Of a DNA stretch of 64,000 nt, positions 23,361-37,034 are shown one piece after another. Source of the DNA: Pogonophryne albipinna (lineage: Eukaryota > Chordata > Actinopteri > Perciformes > Artedidraconidae); assembly GCA_028583405.1 (NCBI GenBank), contig JAPTMU010000088.1:62001-126000 (forward strand). Reading direction: 5' to 3'. The stretch's first letter is position 1, and each line of letters opens with the position of its first letter. The notes under the pieces are model-generated. The model did no database searches. It worked only from the letters and a program-made list of their open reading frames with translations, and was not told the origin of the DNA. The translations under genes and the position numbers were made by a program.

Positions 23361-23858
23361 TTAAAGGTATCAGCTAGAAATTTCTCCAGTTAATTACTTA
23401 CAATAAGGCAATTGTTTTTTGTATTACAAGTTTTCTGAAATAGCATGTTTAAATATGCAAATTATCCCTTATCTCATTAAATATGCACATATTTTAACAC
23501 ATTTCAGGAATCGAAATCTGAATTTTGGATAAAGCCAGGTTCAAAATACTTGTTTCATTTTGTAGTCATATTAGTATCTAAGGCTTTTACAGAAGGGATT
23601 TTGGATATCTCTTTTTATCACTCTATAAATCAGAAAATACTGTCAACAGCTCTAAAATATCAATTTTCACCATGTTTTTAGGTATACAATGTTGTATAAT
23701 TCAGGCTATGAATGATATATGAACAAACCCTTCTGTAAAAGCCTTCATAATATTGATAGGAATATAACTGGAAGGTTTGGTGTATGTACGTGCTACTGAA
23801 GTTGACATTTCGAACTCGGAGTAGGAGAAAAAACTCATTTTGAGAAAACAACCTTTAA
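23361..23858. mobile_element. Possible foldback element with an 18-bp inverted repeat
   Basis: TTAAAGGT at 23361 faces 'acctttaa' at 23851-23858. Inside, 'aaggcttttacagaaggg' (23580-23597) is perfectly inverted at 23728-23745. The terminal match is only about 8 bp, so the borders are tentative. Confidence 0.35.
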
Positions 23859-24420
23859 AGATTATAGTGTGGCGCTAGCTAAACCCTCCTGTTCTTTGGA
23901 TGATAGCTTGCGCATCGACGCACTCCGTGAAGGTATTTCATGTTCGGGGTCATTTGTTTTTTGTATAATCTTGCTTCGTGCAAGTGACAATTGTTGTCGT
24001 CTTCTCTGTGAACGTTTTTTTCGCCGTTCTTTTGCCATTTTGAGATTTCAATTTCTAGCGGAAAGCTAACCAGGAAGTGTTTTAGCACACCACGTGACGC
24101 ATCTGAACGAATCACGTTGTCAGAAATTGACACCAGCCAATGAGATTTCGTTTCTTGGTTTAAGACCCCTTTGTGCTTTCACGATTGGTTGCTGATACAA
24201 AGGAAATGACCATATTTGGATCCGATGAGATTGTGCAGGAGAGACACAGCTTTCCAACGATATCTCTGTTGACATGGTGCACACAGCGGTCGCTGTACTT
24301 TATGTTACGTTAGAATACTAACTTTTGGTGAATTTAGGAGAAATCTACAGACGCTAATAGACAAACTATAGTAAAATAAACACTTAAATGTGTATTTTGT
24401 ATACACCCCCCCCCCCCCAT
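23859..24420. other. No gene recognised; ends in a poly-C run
   Basis: Short frames on both strands (66 and 84 codons) with no known domain. A run of 13 C lies just before 24420. Confidence 0.45.
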
Positions 24421-24597
24421 GTCTGAAACACCTCGATTGTCCTCCATCTATAACTTAATGACATCACTATAGAACACTCTTGCTTCGATTGGCTAGTGTT
24501 ACAACACATTGTACGTGATAGGCTAAGGGGCGGGACATCTCTAATCGGTTGACCAATCACAGCAGAGCAAACTGTGCTCTCATTTCAGAAGATTTAT
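24421..24597 (-). repeat. T3-family internal fragment (inverted)
   Basis: 'cattgtacgtgataggctaa', 'ggggcgggacatctctaa' and 'cggttgaccaatcacag' match the inverted T3 copy at 31905-32060. The array and both ends are missing. Confidence 0.65.
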
Positions 24598-26520
24598 AAA
24601 GTGTCAGAGGCCGCCCCCTCGGTTCTGAGGTCAGAAAGGTGTAGGGTAATATAGTTTAAGACGGTACTCATCCATTGGACAAGCACTGAGGCTGACACGA
24701 TTAGTCCTTACATGATTATTCTTTGATGTAAGGTCTGGTTGAAATGAACACAGAAGCAAAATCTAGAAGTTCGGTACAGATCCTGTTCTCGTTTTTACAC
24801 TCCAGGCACTCACAAGTGTGTGTGCTTGTCACATTGTCGGTTTGAGAAAGATGCAAACATGTCTGCAAACATGAGAACTGGCCAAAACAAACACTAGCAA
24901 AATGTAGAAGTTCGGTACGGATCCTGTTCTCGTCTTTACACTCTGGTAAATAGTCTAAACGTGGGTGTGCTTGTCACATTGTCCGTTTGAGAAAGACAAA
25001 GAAATGTCAGAGGCCGCCCTACCAATTCTGATGTCACAAAGGTTTTGGGGTAATATGGTTTCAGCAGTGGCGAGCCGTGACTTTTATACCTAGGCCCTCT
25101 GACCCCCCCCCTTCGCTCGAAAAAAGGGTTATTACGTCACAGCGTATACTTCAGCGGAATATCAAAACAGAGGCCCGGGATGCAAAACGCATCAATGACA
25201 GCGACCTTCTACCACACAAAACAACACCATTTATATAAACACCTATCATGACAGGGCACCCACAGCCAAGTACAATTACAAATGAATGAAGTCGGAACGG
25301 CGGCCCACATTGAAAATGACTTAGGCCTACCTTTGATGATCAATCACTTAAACACAAAGTCCTTCCTCCTGTCCTTTTGGATGAAGCACTTGATCCAGCT
25401 GATCCTTTGCCACTCCAGTTTATCATTGGAACTCAATCTTGAAAATGACTCGGTTAATAATTTTGCAAACGATGTCATCACTATCACTGAAGTGAGCCAT
25501 CATGAACGAACTTATGCTAATTATAAATCTATCGATTAGATTTATGATTCGAAAATAATAAAAGTAGGGTAGACATGTGGATATTATCCGGCTGAACAAA
25601 ACGTGCATTTATCTAACAGGTTCGTTTTCCACAGACCTTATTTCAAGCTATTTTCCAAAACCCTATGGAGAAATCTCACTGCTTTCTGTCGAGGGAATCC
25701 GAGCGCGGCTTACTTCCGGGTTTTAGGACGCGTCACTGCACCACTTGCATAGACCTCACAGCGGGCGGAACTTGTCATAAAGTCCGCGAAAATAAAGCCC
25801 GCCCATTCAGAGGGAAGATATGATTGGTCAATTGTACTGTCATTTGACATTACTCTCTCGTTGAGTTACTATAGCTGGCCCTCTGTGAATCTACAGAGGG
25901 ACCAACAAGCCCTCCCGTCTTTACAGTAACTCGCAGAGACGGCATTTAACCCTTCACATTCCAACAGAAACTGAACAGGCAGATTCGAAGGATTTATTTC
26001 TTTGGAAATGTTATTTTAAATACAATTAAATCAAGTTATTTTGGTAAAACTAATGAAACATTTAACAAAAAATATATATAACAAATAATATTTAAAAATG
26101 TTTTAATGTTTTCAAATATAATTTTTTAGAATATCTTAGGCCCTCACAGAGGGCCTAGAGGGCCCTGACGGCTCGCCACTGGGTTTCAGACGGTACTCAT
26201 CTATCGGAAAAGCACTGAGGCTGACACGATTAGTTCTTAAATGATTACACTTCAATGTGAGGACTGGCCAAAACAAACACTAGTAAAATCTAGAAGATCG
26301 GTACAGATCCTGTTCTCATCTTCACACTCCTGGCAGCTTGTCACATTGTCGGTTTGAGAAAGATACAGAAAAGTCAGAAAAGTTTTGAGGTAATATGGTT
26401 TCAGACGGTCCTCCTCCATCGGAAAAGCACTATGGCTGACACAATAATTCCTTAAATTATATTCTTTGATGTAAGGAATGGTCGCAATGAACACAGAAGC
26501 TATAAGATAAGTCCTCGTTT
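24598..26520 (+). repeat. About three diverged tandem units of roughly 0.4 kb, split by a hAT
   Basis: The motif series 'gtaatatggtttcagacggt', 'aaaagcactgaggctgacac', 'tagaagttcggtacagatcc' and 'cacattgtcggtttgagaaa' recurs in the same order. Unit 1 (24598-25010) contains an internal duplication of the 'tagaagttcggta' part. Unit 2 starts at about 25011 and is interrupted by the hAT at 25065-26181. Unit 3 runs from about 26370 to 26520 and is incomplete. Divergence is substantial, so the array is old. Confidence 0.75.
25065..26181. mobile_element. Non-autonomous hAT element, TSD GGTTTCAG
   Basis: Termini CAGTGGCGAGCCGTGAC and inward CAGTGGCGAGCCGTCAG, with perfect GGTTTCAG at 25057-25064 and 26182-26189. 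A block at 25616-25751 ('ggttcgttttccac', 'tcgagggaatccgagcg', 'ttttaggacgcgtcactgca') is shared with the hAT at 27297-28003, showing common ancestry. Frames of 85 (plus) and 61 (minus) codons exist at 25282-25608 but show no transposase motif. It inserted into the 0.4-kb tandem array. Confidence 0.92.
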
Positions 26521-27288
26521 GACCAAACCCAACTCACATCAGAGTTGTGTGAGTTGGTGTCAGATCATGGATTACTGTCTCAGGGACAGGCCCTCCTCAG
26601 CTGAGCTTACGTTGCACTTCCTCTGTGCTTTGGTCTCTCGGGGTTTTCTGAAATGAGCTCCCTTCTCACATTCACTTCCCTGCAGGCTGGACCTAAATTA
26701 CCTCCTATCCTCAGGAGTCATCATAGTGCCGTTGACCTTAAAGCCCTGCAATACTTAGTGGATTTTCAAGTCACAAGATTTCCAACAGCTTTCCGTGGCT
26801 GCGCATTTTGACAGAAGATTTTTACAGCCCATGAAAGATGTTTTGATCCTTGTGTAGTAAGTGTCTAAGAATAATAAAACAAGAGCTGGGACAGTTGAAT
26901 TCTGTTATGGCAATGCTTCTCAGTTCCCAAATCTAGAACTAGGCTGATGTCACGTCAAACTTCACTGCGTCTGTCTCTCTTCATCTTCCTCACTTCTCTT
27001 TCTGAATAACTCATCTCTCCGTAGTCCACTCCGTCTTTGTTTTTCATTCTCCTTCCTTTTATCTTTCCCCTCTCCATGACTCTGAATGTTCTCCTTTCCA
27101 CCCCTATTTTTTTTTTCATCTCTTCCGAACACTTCTCCCTTTTATTATTCAAATCTTGACAGCTATATCAAAAGTGATAACTTGCATTGCTTAGCATAAT
27201 GCCTTCCACCAAAACAATATTTACGAAACACAGTCTTGGTGAACAATTGTTTGCAGTATGTGATGAAGTATCGAGAAATTCTGAATGT
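26521..27288. other. No feature recognised
   Basis: A pyrimidine-rich patch at 26965-27150 gives a lysine/arginine-rich minus frame with no domain. Nothing else stands out. Confidence 0.5.
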
Positions 27289-27296
27289 GTTAAATA

Positions 27297-28003
27297 CAGT
27301 AGCGTGGCGTGGGGAAAAAATTAGGGGAAGCCAATAATACCTCCTTTCTTTTGGGTCGGGGGTGTGGTGGTCAATGTAATAACGTAACCAGATGAGTTAC
27401 CCGGTATCATTTTACCCACATTTGTATCATACAGATGCAGGACTTACACACGCCTGTTATCTAACCAACAGGTTCGTTTTCCACTGACCTTATTTCGAGC
27501 TATTTTCCAAAATCCTATGGAGATATCCCATTGCTATTTTGTCGAGGGAATCCGAGCGCAGCTTACTTCCGCGTTTTAGGACGCGTCACTGCACCACTAA
27601 GTTGATGCGATTTGATTGGATTGTGAGGCAAGGGAAGCCAGCCGCCTCTGGCTTCCCTTGGCATGGCCCTGACTAATCACAGGTTGGCAGGGGCATGACG
27701 TGATGTCATGTCTGATTGGTCAATCCCTCCATTTTTTTTCACCAAGGGAAGCCAATTTCGGCTGGCCTCCTCTCGCAACAGAGAGTGCAATCTACTGTTT
27801 CACCATAACATCTAGAGGGGCGCTGTTTCACTCTTTTTAAAATATTCAATGAGAATGGGGGAGAGACGGGCCGGCAGCAACACACAACAAAGAATTTCCG
27901 AAACTAAACGAAGTGTTTTTATTTATTTATTAAAATTATAACTACAATCCGAAAAAACAGGGGAAGCCTGGCTTCCCTTGGCCTCCAGGAGAAAACGCCA
28001 CTG
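27297..28003. mobile_element. Non-autonomous hAT element, TSD GTTAAATA
   Basis: Left end CAGTAGCGTGGCGTGG and inward right end CAGTGGCGTTTTCTCC. GTTAAATA is perfect at 27289-27296 and 28004-28011. The phrases 'aggggaagcc' and 'ggcttcccttgg' recur four or more times and mark subterminal repeats likely bound by the transposase. Block 27468-27600 is shared with 25616-25751. No protein is encoded. Confidence 0.9.
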
Positions 28004-28011
28004 GTTAAATA

Positions 28012-29274
28012 CAGTTATGAACACTAGAAGCAGCCTGCGGTTGATGAAATGACACCACTTATATCCCAACTTCCTGCAGACAAATTCTAGGTTAGTGCTC
28101 TCCTCCATCTGCAATCAGGTAGACACTGATATTGAGGCGCCACTTCCGAAATCTTGCGAGCAGCATGCGGTTGGCTTCATGCGGCTATTTCAGCTGTGCA
28201 CTGATAGAGATGGCACTCCCAGGGTCAAGTGGTCGAGTGGTCCCCCCCCCCCCTCTGCTAAAATTAAAATGGCGAACAGATGCTGCTGCCGGGTCCGTCT
28301 GTCTGCCTCAGAGTTTGATGGTTCAGTGTTTAGTCACTCGGCTTGCCTTCGCCTTTAAATGGCCCAGAGTTTAGTCAGTAGCTCTGAATAATTAATGTGT
28401 CAGTGTTTAGGCGGTCTGTCTCAGACTCAGTAAGCACTCAACCATTAAACGCCAACGTCTGCTTTCCCAGACAGGGCTTAGGCCTTATTTGGGTTTTTTA
28501 AACGATCACTGTAATTTCAGTGTCATATCTGACCGCAGTAGCTAATTCTAGTGTTTTTCGTTTCTGAGGCCACATGAGGTTAAATGCTGGTTATCTGACA
28601 CACATTTCCAGAAAGCAAACACGAAGATACTGTTTAGTAACTGTGGAAACATTATTTAGTAGAAAATTAAGTCAGAAAAACAGTTGCAACTTCCGAAGAA
28701 TAAAATCAAAGTTCAAATATATTGTGATTTGATAATGTGATCTGAATACAATTATTTCAGTCAGAAAACGGAATCTGATTCAACCTGCAAACAAACATTT
28801 TCTGTCTATTAAAAGACTATCAGCAGCATTATCAAATCATGATTACATAAATAGTTAAACAGTTATAATATCATACCAACTCAAAACATATCTTTTAGAT
28901 ATTCTCACTATGAATCCAAAACCTTTAAATGGCTTCGACACTGGTTTTCGGTTACAATATCAAATTATTATTTTTTCAACACCTTACTTTTAGGCTACCT
29001 CCATTTGACTATTTTTGGAAAATACACTTTTGACATTTTTTGCATAGTTAGATGATAATTTAATTCAAAATGGTCACTGTTCAACCTGATCAAACATGTA
29101 ATACATCTCTTGGTATTCAACAGTTTTCCATATTCACTTCCACTTATATTTTCTGGTTGGTACCATAAAAAGTTATCCATTAAAAACCATTCTATGACTC
29201 TTTGGTAGCTTTAAATAGTATCTGTCTCAGTATTTAATCAACCAGTGTTATACTTGTTTTGTCCCACATTATGT
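28012..29274. other. No gene recognised
   Basis: Contains a G/C-rich patch at 28130-28360 with two overlapping frames of 80-87 codons and a C run, without known domains; the rest is AT-rich. Confidence 0.45.
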
Positions 29275-29465
29275 ATTACATGTTACTTGTTAGACGCTTT
29301 TATCCAAAGCGACTTACATATTCAATACTGTGGGCAATCCCCACAGGAGCAATTTGGGGTGAAGTGTCTCAGGGACACAACGACATGCTGACTGCAGTGG
29401 GGTTTGAACCGGTGACCCCCTGATCTGAACACCAACACACTAGCCCACTGCACCACAGGCCTCCC
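29275..29465 (-). repeat. tRNA-derived SINE, copy 2 of 4
   Basis: Same unit and orientation as 4306-4500, ending in 'aggcctccc' on the plus strand (SINE 5' end). The B-box-like GGTTCAAACCC and tail 'ctttggataaaagcgtct' are intact. Confidence 0.75.
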
Positions 29466-31904
29466 TATGTCATGTATCTATTGGACTATATTTTTGCCAG
29501 CCACATTTTCATTATTTAGAGTCGTTTTTTTGGTAGTAAAGTCTCAATTATGTATTGAGCAAGTCTTAATTTGTCACTCTATCTTGGCACTTAATGAGGC
29601 AGTCTGTTGGTCGTTAATGGGCCTGTATTTACTCTATCAGTGTTTATTTTTAATGGGGCAGTCGTTGGTCTCTCACCTAATCGCTGTATTTAATGGGCCA
29701 GTGTTTAGCTGGTTTGTCCTGCTTGTATTTTTTGGGCTGTTTTGAATAGTGTAACACCTGCCAGGCTGATACATATTATCATTCAAAACCTTCAGATCAT
29801 TATGTCACACCAGGACATGCACTCACAGTTGTAATGATTCAGAGAGGCGATAAATACGCACATTACAGAGAACAGTAATTTCATTCAACAACAAAAAATG
29901 TTTTGACCCATTTGGCGTGGCTATATCTGATTTGGCGTTATCCCTTTATTACATTGTGTGAAGAGAAAAGTGTGTATGGGCGTCCATTAGCTCATGTGTG
30001 TATTGTTTTCCAATAATGTGTGAGTCAGAGAGGTTGACATGATTTTATTGACTGTCGGTCTCCCTGCCTGACCTCATGTCTGATGCCTTTATTTACTGTT
30101 TGACTGTAACTACTGTGTAGATGAGGTTAGAATTTCCTGTGGTATAAAAACACCTCTTTAATTGTGAAGCATTAAAAAAAACATACTCTTATAGCTATAT
30201 TGTGGATTGTGAGGGGAACAAAGCTGCTTAATTATTGGTTTAGAATTCAAAAGTCAATCTCATTATGACTCATGCTTCGAAGCTTCAAAGTATTTCGTAC
30301 AGCCCTAGACAAATATGAAATACTCATACCCATGTTTAATTACATGAAGACTTATGCAATGACACACAAAACTCACTGTTGGGTGTAGTATATTTTGTAC
30401 CAAAGCAGACATAATAATGAACTACAATTATACACTTTATTGAGTTTTGCACCTTTTGATATTTTTCCTTTTAAACATTTGATTAACAAACTAGTTGCTG
30501 ATGCATTTTCTGTTCATTGACTAAACAATTGCTGGAGTTATTCTTCTGTACCGGCTTGTTTGAAAATAACACAGCTACTTAATGAAAGTTCACTTCTGTG
30601 GTGTTTGCTATTTGACCAGTACCACAAAATCATATTTAAACTGATTTTCAAATAATATAGGCTGCTTAAACATCATGAAATCACCTCCACATGCTATTTA
30701 TCATTATCTGGTATATGAATGCGAATAGTTTCTGTAGCTGTATCAAGAAAAGAAAAATAATGTTTTTAGATTTGCACATTTTCAGCTGAGTCAAACATCA
30801 CACAAGTGTTTTCGCTGATTTCGTCCAGCCCCTGCAGGGAGCTGAAATCGCCTAGCGTAGTCCTCGACTGGAATGAAAACATGGGCACTCATAAGTCCTC
30901 CAATTTGACACCCTTGAGTTAAAGAGAGCTGCCATTTCTTAAAGGATCAACTGCCTGAGTCTGGACTGGGGTCTACAGTCAGCACAATATTCAGACAGCG
31001 TTAACACCTCACTGCAGTCCAACTTACCTGGAGAGCCCGACATGTGCAAGGTGGGAAACTAATTAGTTCACAGAGCTGATAAAAAGGACGCCAAACTGAT
31101 ATCAAAATCCTCGTGTAAAAGTTGCCTGACGACTATTTAAATGTGGTAGTCAATTGATTTATTTACTAGTTACTGAGACGGTTCTTGTATTCTTGTTTGT
31201 TGTTGTATATTGTATAATCTGGATTAATACCTCACTGTTATGTACACAAATAGTTTAGGTTGCAGAACAAAATAATCATGCAATTGACACAGTATACATA
31301 CAAAAGGGTGTCATATCTCATCTAAGGTAGTGTATCTTCTGAGAAAACCGGATAGGAAAAAGCAAATAAAGTTTGACATGCAGTTAATGGAAGCTCAAAA
31401 TCTCTGCCTGTTATTAAAGTGAAAGCCTTTCAGCAAGTACAATTGTATCGGAGTTATTTCAGTAATTGTCACTATTGTGAAGTTTTGTGTAGCCAATTTT
31501 CGGTTGCAAGACCTTTTTCTACCAATCCAGTTACAATTTGTCTGGAACTCAAGTACCGTTGCTGTTGTACTAATGGGACCTGGGTCTAAATCCAGTTCAA
31601 GGGCCCCAACAAGTTCCTGGTAAATGCTTTCCCAAAGGCCCAGAAACTATCAGAGTAGAGTTTGATTTACTGAGTGGGGCTGATTGAACAAACACAAACC
31701 TATAGGCTGCTGGAGCCACACAAAAATCAATGTTGGGGGTGGACATTTCTTGCAATTCCTTGACTTGAAGTTAAAAACAAAGTTGTCTGGTCTTCTTCTC
31801 AACTTTTCTATAGAGAGTAAAGACAGATAAATTGTGGCAAACAAGAGAAACAGAAAACACAATAATTATGTTGGTATTTCGTGCTTCTTCTAAAAAAGCT
31901 GTCT
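29466..31904. other. No gene recognised
   Basis: The longest stretch without element termini or domain-bearing frames. AT-rich, with a 92-codon hydrophobic plus frame at 29467-29745 that overlaps the SINE border and is not credible as a gene. Confidence 0.5.
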
Positions 31905-33667
31905 TTTTGGGGCCCTACCATGATTTATGGGGCTTTCCCTTTCCTGTAGTAGTGTGTTACATAAACATTGTACGTGATAGGCTAAGGGGCGGGACATCTC
32001 TAAGCGGTTGACCAATCACAACAGAGCCGGCCAGCTAACCAATCAGAGCAGACTGGGCTCTGGTTTCAGACAGAGGGTGAAAAGAGGTGCTGCAGCACAG
32101 GCAGTATGAGAACAATAAAGAGCTTTTAGTAGAGACGCTACATACTGATATACACCTGAACATCAGCAGGAGAGGACTCTTTAAAGTAGAGACACTACAT
32201 ACTGATATACACCTGAACATCAGCAGGAGAGGACTCTTTAAAGCAGAGACACTACATTCTGATATACACCTGAACATCAGCAGGAGAGGACTCTTTAAAG
32301 TAGAGACACTACATACTGATATACACCTGAACATCAGCAGGAGAGGACTCTTTAAAGTAGAGACACTACATACTGATATACACCTGAACATCAGCAGGAG
32401 AGGACTCTTTAAAGTAGAGACACTACATACTGATATACACCTGAACATCAGCAGGAGAGGACTCTTTAAAGTAGAGACACTACATACTGATATACACCTG
32501 AACATCAGCAGGAGAGGACTATTTAAAGTAGAGACACTACATTCTGATATACACCTGAACATCAGCAGGAGAGGACTCTTTAAAGTAGAGACACTACATA
32601 CTGACATACACCTGAACATCAGCAGGACAGTACTCTTTAAAGTAGAGACACTACATACTGACATACACCTGAACATCAGCAGGAGAGGACTCTTTAAAGT
32701 AGAGACACTACATACTGACATACACCTGAACATCAGCAGGAGAGGACTCTTTAAAGTAGAGAAACTACATACTGATATACACCTGAACATCAGCAGGAGA
32801 GGACTCTTTAAAATAGAGACACTACCTACTGATTTACACCTGAACATCAGCAGAAGAGGACTCTTTAAAGTAGAGACACTACATACTGACATACACCTGA
32901 ACATCAGCAGGAGAGGACACTTTAAAGTAGAGACACTACATACTGATATACACCTGAACATCAGCAGGAGAGGACTCTTTAAAGTATAGACACTACATAC
33001 TGATATACACCTGAACATCAGCAGGAGAGGACTCTTTAAAGTAGAGACACTACATACTGATATACACCTGAACATCAGCAGGAGAGGACTCTTTAAAGCA
33101 GAGACACTACATTCTGATAGACACCTGAACATCAGCAGGAGAGGACTCTTTAAAGTAGAGACACTACATACTGATATACACCTGAACATCAGCAGGAGAG
33201 GACTCTTTAAAGTAGAGACACTACATTCTGATATACACCTGAACATCAGCAGGACAGTACTCTTTAAAGGAGAGACACTACATACTGATATACAGCTGAA
33301 CATCAGCAGGAGAGGACTCTTTAAAGTAGAGACACTACATTCTGATATACACCTGAACATCAGCAGGAGAGGACTCTTTAAAGTAGATACACTACATACT
33401 GATATACACCTGAACATCAGCAGGAGAGGACTCTTTAAAGTAGAGACACTACATACTGATATACACCTGAACATCAGCAGGAGAGGACTCTTTAAAGTAG
33501 AGACACTACATACTGATATACACCTGAACATCAGCAGGAGAGGACTCTTTAAAGTAGATACACTACATACTGATATACACCTGAACATCAGCAGGAGAGG
33601 ACTCTTTAAAGTAGAGACACTACATACAAATATTAACCCGAAAATGGGCAAAATAGGTTCCCTTTAA
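31905..33667 (-). mobile_element. TTAA-type MITE carrying a 57-bp array, family T3 copy B (inverted)
   Basis: On the minus strand it starts TTAAAGGGAACCTATTTTGC at 33667. The outermost unit is about 58 bp and resembles the single monomer of the unexpanded T3 element, not the array consensus. Then come 26 regular monomers, the unique T3 body ('ccctctgtctgaaaccagag', ATTGG boxes) and an end near 31905 ('ttatggggctttccctttcc'). It is opposite in orientation to copy A, about 9.3 kb away. Confidence 0.85.
32128..33627 (-). repeat. 57-bp minisatellite, 26 copies (array B)
   Basis: 32128-33609 is 1482 bp, exactly 26 units of 57 bp, followed by the diverged outer unit. Monomers are more varied than in array A: 'cattctgata', 'ctgacataca', 'aggacagtac' and 'aaagcagaga' recur in scattered units, giving mixed variants rather than blocks. 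Open frames of 538 (minus) and 300 (plus) codons are by-products of the 19-codon period. Confidence 0.97.
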
Positions 33668-33810
33668 AAATCTGTAAACAGTGTATTTGATTATTATTTC
33701 CCGTTCTTTTGAATGTGTATCACAAACAAAGTATTATTTCCTGATTTGGTTTGTGAAGGTTTCTCAGTTTGTGATGCTGCTTGGTCAGAAAGAGGCTCTA
33801 AAAATGGTTT

Positions 33811-34984
<1,174 letters not shown>

Positions 34985-35485
34985 TTAAAGGGGACCTATC
35001 ATGCAAAATGCACTTTTGTACGTCTTTTATACATGAATATGTGTCCCCGGTGTGTCAGGGAACTCACCAAGTGTCAGAAAACACAACCCTCTCTCTTTTC
35101 CTCCATACCCAAATCTCTAAAAACGGGGCAGCAACGGATCTGATACAGACTGATCCAGATTTGAACATTCTCTGACGTCAGGAACGAGGAGCTCCGCCTA
35201 TATGGGCAACTCTCCACCTATCAGGAGAAGACAGCCACGGCCATTGCCGTTCGAAAACCGCTGGAGACGCTGTAGTACATATGCCAGGCCTGTAGGTGGC
35301 GCTGTAGTCTGCCACAAAAGCAGCGAAGACGACTTCTCAGATTCAGCCCCTGCAAAAACAGGGCTAAAAAATAGCAAATGGAGCGAAATGAGGCATGGCT
35401 AAAATGCATGATCTGTTTGGTATTTTTTTTTTAGGTATGGCCCTACAATATATTATTCAAATATAGCCTGATAGTTCCACTTTAA
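34985..35485 (+). mobile_element. Unexpanded T2-related TTAA element
   Basis: Left end TTAAAGGGGACCTATCATGC and inward right end TTAAAGTGGAACTATCAGG, with TTAA at both borders. Just inside the left end 'cacttttgtacgtctttt' plus 'atacatgaatatgtgtcccc' aligns to a single copy of the 37-bp monomer found 29 and 26 times in the elements at 16164 and 59492. It is therefore a natural one-copy reference for that family. Non-coding. Confidence 0.75.
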
Positions 35486-37034
35486 CTTTTGGTCCTGTTT
35501 GTCTCATAGGGTTAGCTGAAGTTTCTGCTGGTCCCTCATGTTTGAAAAAAGTTTTGTAAAGTATTAAAAGTTCTGGATGTATCACCATGTAGTGCAGGAT
35601 TATTTTAATGGAAACCTGACCACAGAGAATACTCTTTGCTGAATGGCCAGAGGGGGTGCGCTTTATTCAGATAACCTCACAGCTCTCACGTTGCAAACCT
35701 TAATGAAATATTCAATGAAAACTGTTTCTGCTTGTTGCTAGGCTTTGGCTTATCCTATTGTGCCTTGTAGCAAAATATTTATTATTTCAAGTTCACCAAA
35801 GGTAATGACTATGAAAAGTTTACATATGAGTGTGCTGTCTCCAGATACTTAGAAACAGATACCATCAACACAGTATGAAGATATTAGATGTTAATCATGA
35901 ATGTGTCCGTATTAAGGTTACCGGTACTTGTAATGGAGGATCAGGAGTAATTCAACATAGTTAACATTTTATTTTTACTCGTATCCGATGGTGGTTGATT
36001 TTTTGCAAATTTTGTGAGGATAAAGATTTCTGAATTTGAACAACACCAAAACAAGGCTTTAAAAAAGAAAAAACTGTCCCCTAAAAACATGCCGGTTTCC
36101 ACATGTTACATTCAGAAAAAGCTGTACTGTGATATAGCACAGTGGAAATCACTCACATACACATCGATGAACAGAATTGGACATTGTGTCTCTTTGGAAT
36201 CTTTTTTAACATTTGCTTCTTTCTCAGCCCCATTTTTTATAATCTCCCAACTTTTATGGGGTTCTCTGCTCTGTGGATCAGAGGTGGCTTGTTGACTCTT
36301 CTCCCTTTGGGACAGTACGTTAGCTAAACTGGAGAATTGAGTCTCCGGCCAGAGTTCCCTGATCCCGGACTAAAGCAATAAGGGTCAGCCCTGCAGAGAG
36401 ATGAGTTTATTCAGCATCTATCGATCAAGCAGTCCAAACGAGATAAGGAGTGGATGCTGAGCTTCCTACTGGGAGCAGACACTAGTGTCCGTAAACACAG
36501 CAGCCAAACTCAGGGAGGCCAGTTGGAAATTAGGAAAAACGAAATGATAAAGTAATATTAAGTGTTATTCACTCAATAGTATTTAAACCATTCAGGGCAA
36601 ACCCAGGCAGCTTTTATTGTGAAGGAGCTGCAGCAAGAAGAGCAGTTCTCACCCTATGGAACTTATCTGCATTATATTTGTTACTGGAAATTCCACATGT
36701 ATATATCTTTTTTAATTTTTATTTTATATTCTTTACCTTTTGTCATTTGTAATGCTATTTTATTTATATTTCTGAAATATTTTGGTATTTTTATTTCTTG
36801 TCTCTTGATTTATCCACCATCACCATAACATGAACCCCCTCGATGTTTGCATTTGATTTTCTTCAGTCAGTGGAAGTTTAAGACACACCCCCTTTTCCAG
36901 AAGTGACATGGTTTAAAGTGTATTTTTTTTCTCAGTCTTTTCTAACTGTGCAATTTTATTTTCAAAACTATACATTGACAATAATTGATGCCAAAATAGA
37001 ATTAAGTGATTTTTGGATTTTTTTTTGCTTTGGT
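35486..37034. other. No gene recognised
   Basis: Several short frames (61-93 codons), some hydrophobic, none with a recognisable domain. Confidence 0.5.

Noticed and set aside
26955..27152. Lysine/arginine-rich 65-codon minus frame
   Set aside because: Explained by a pyrimidine-rich plus strand; no domain.
28095..28374. Two overlapping 80-87 codon frames
   Set aside because: Overlap in different frames across a C run with no domain in either.
32035..33651. 538-codon minus frame as a protein
   Set aside because: Read-through of array B plus element flank; the same 19-residue period as the other arrays.
36619..36828. Hydrophobic 69-codon frame as a membrane peptide
   Set aside because: T-rich DNA gives hydrophobic codons by chance; no supporting context.
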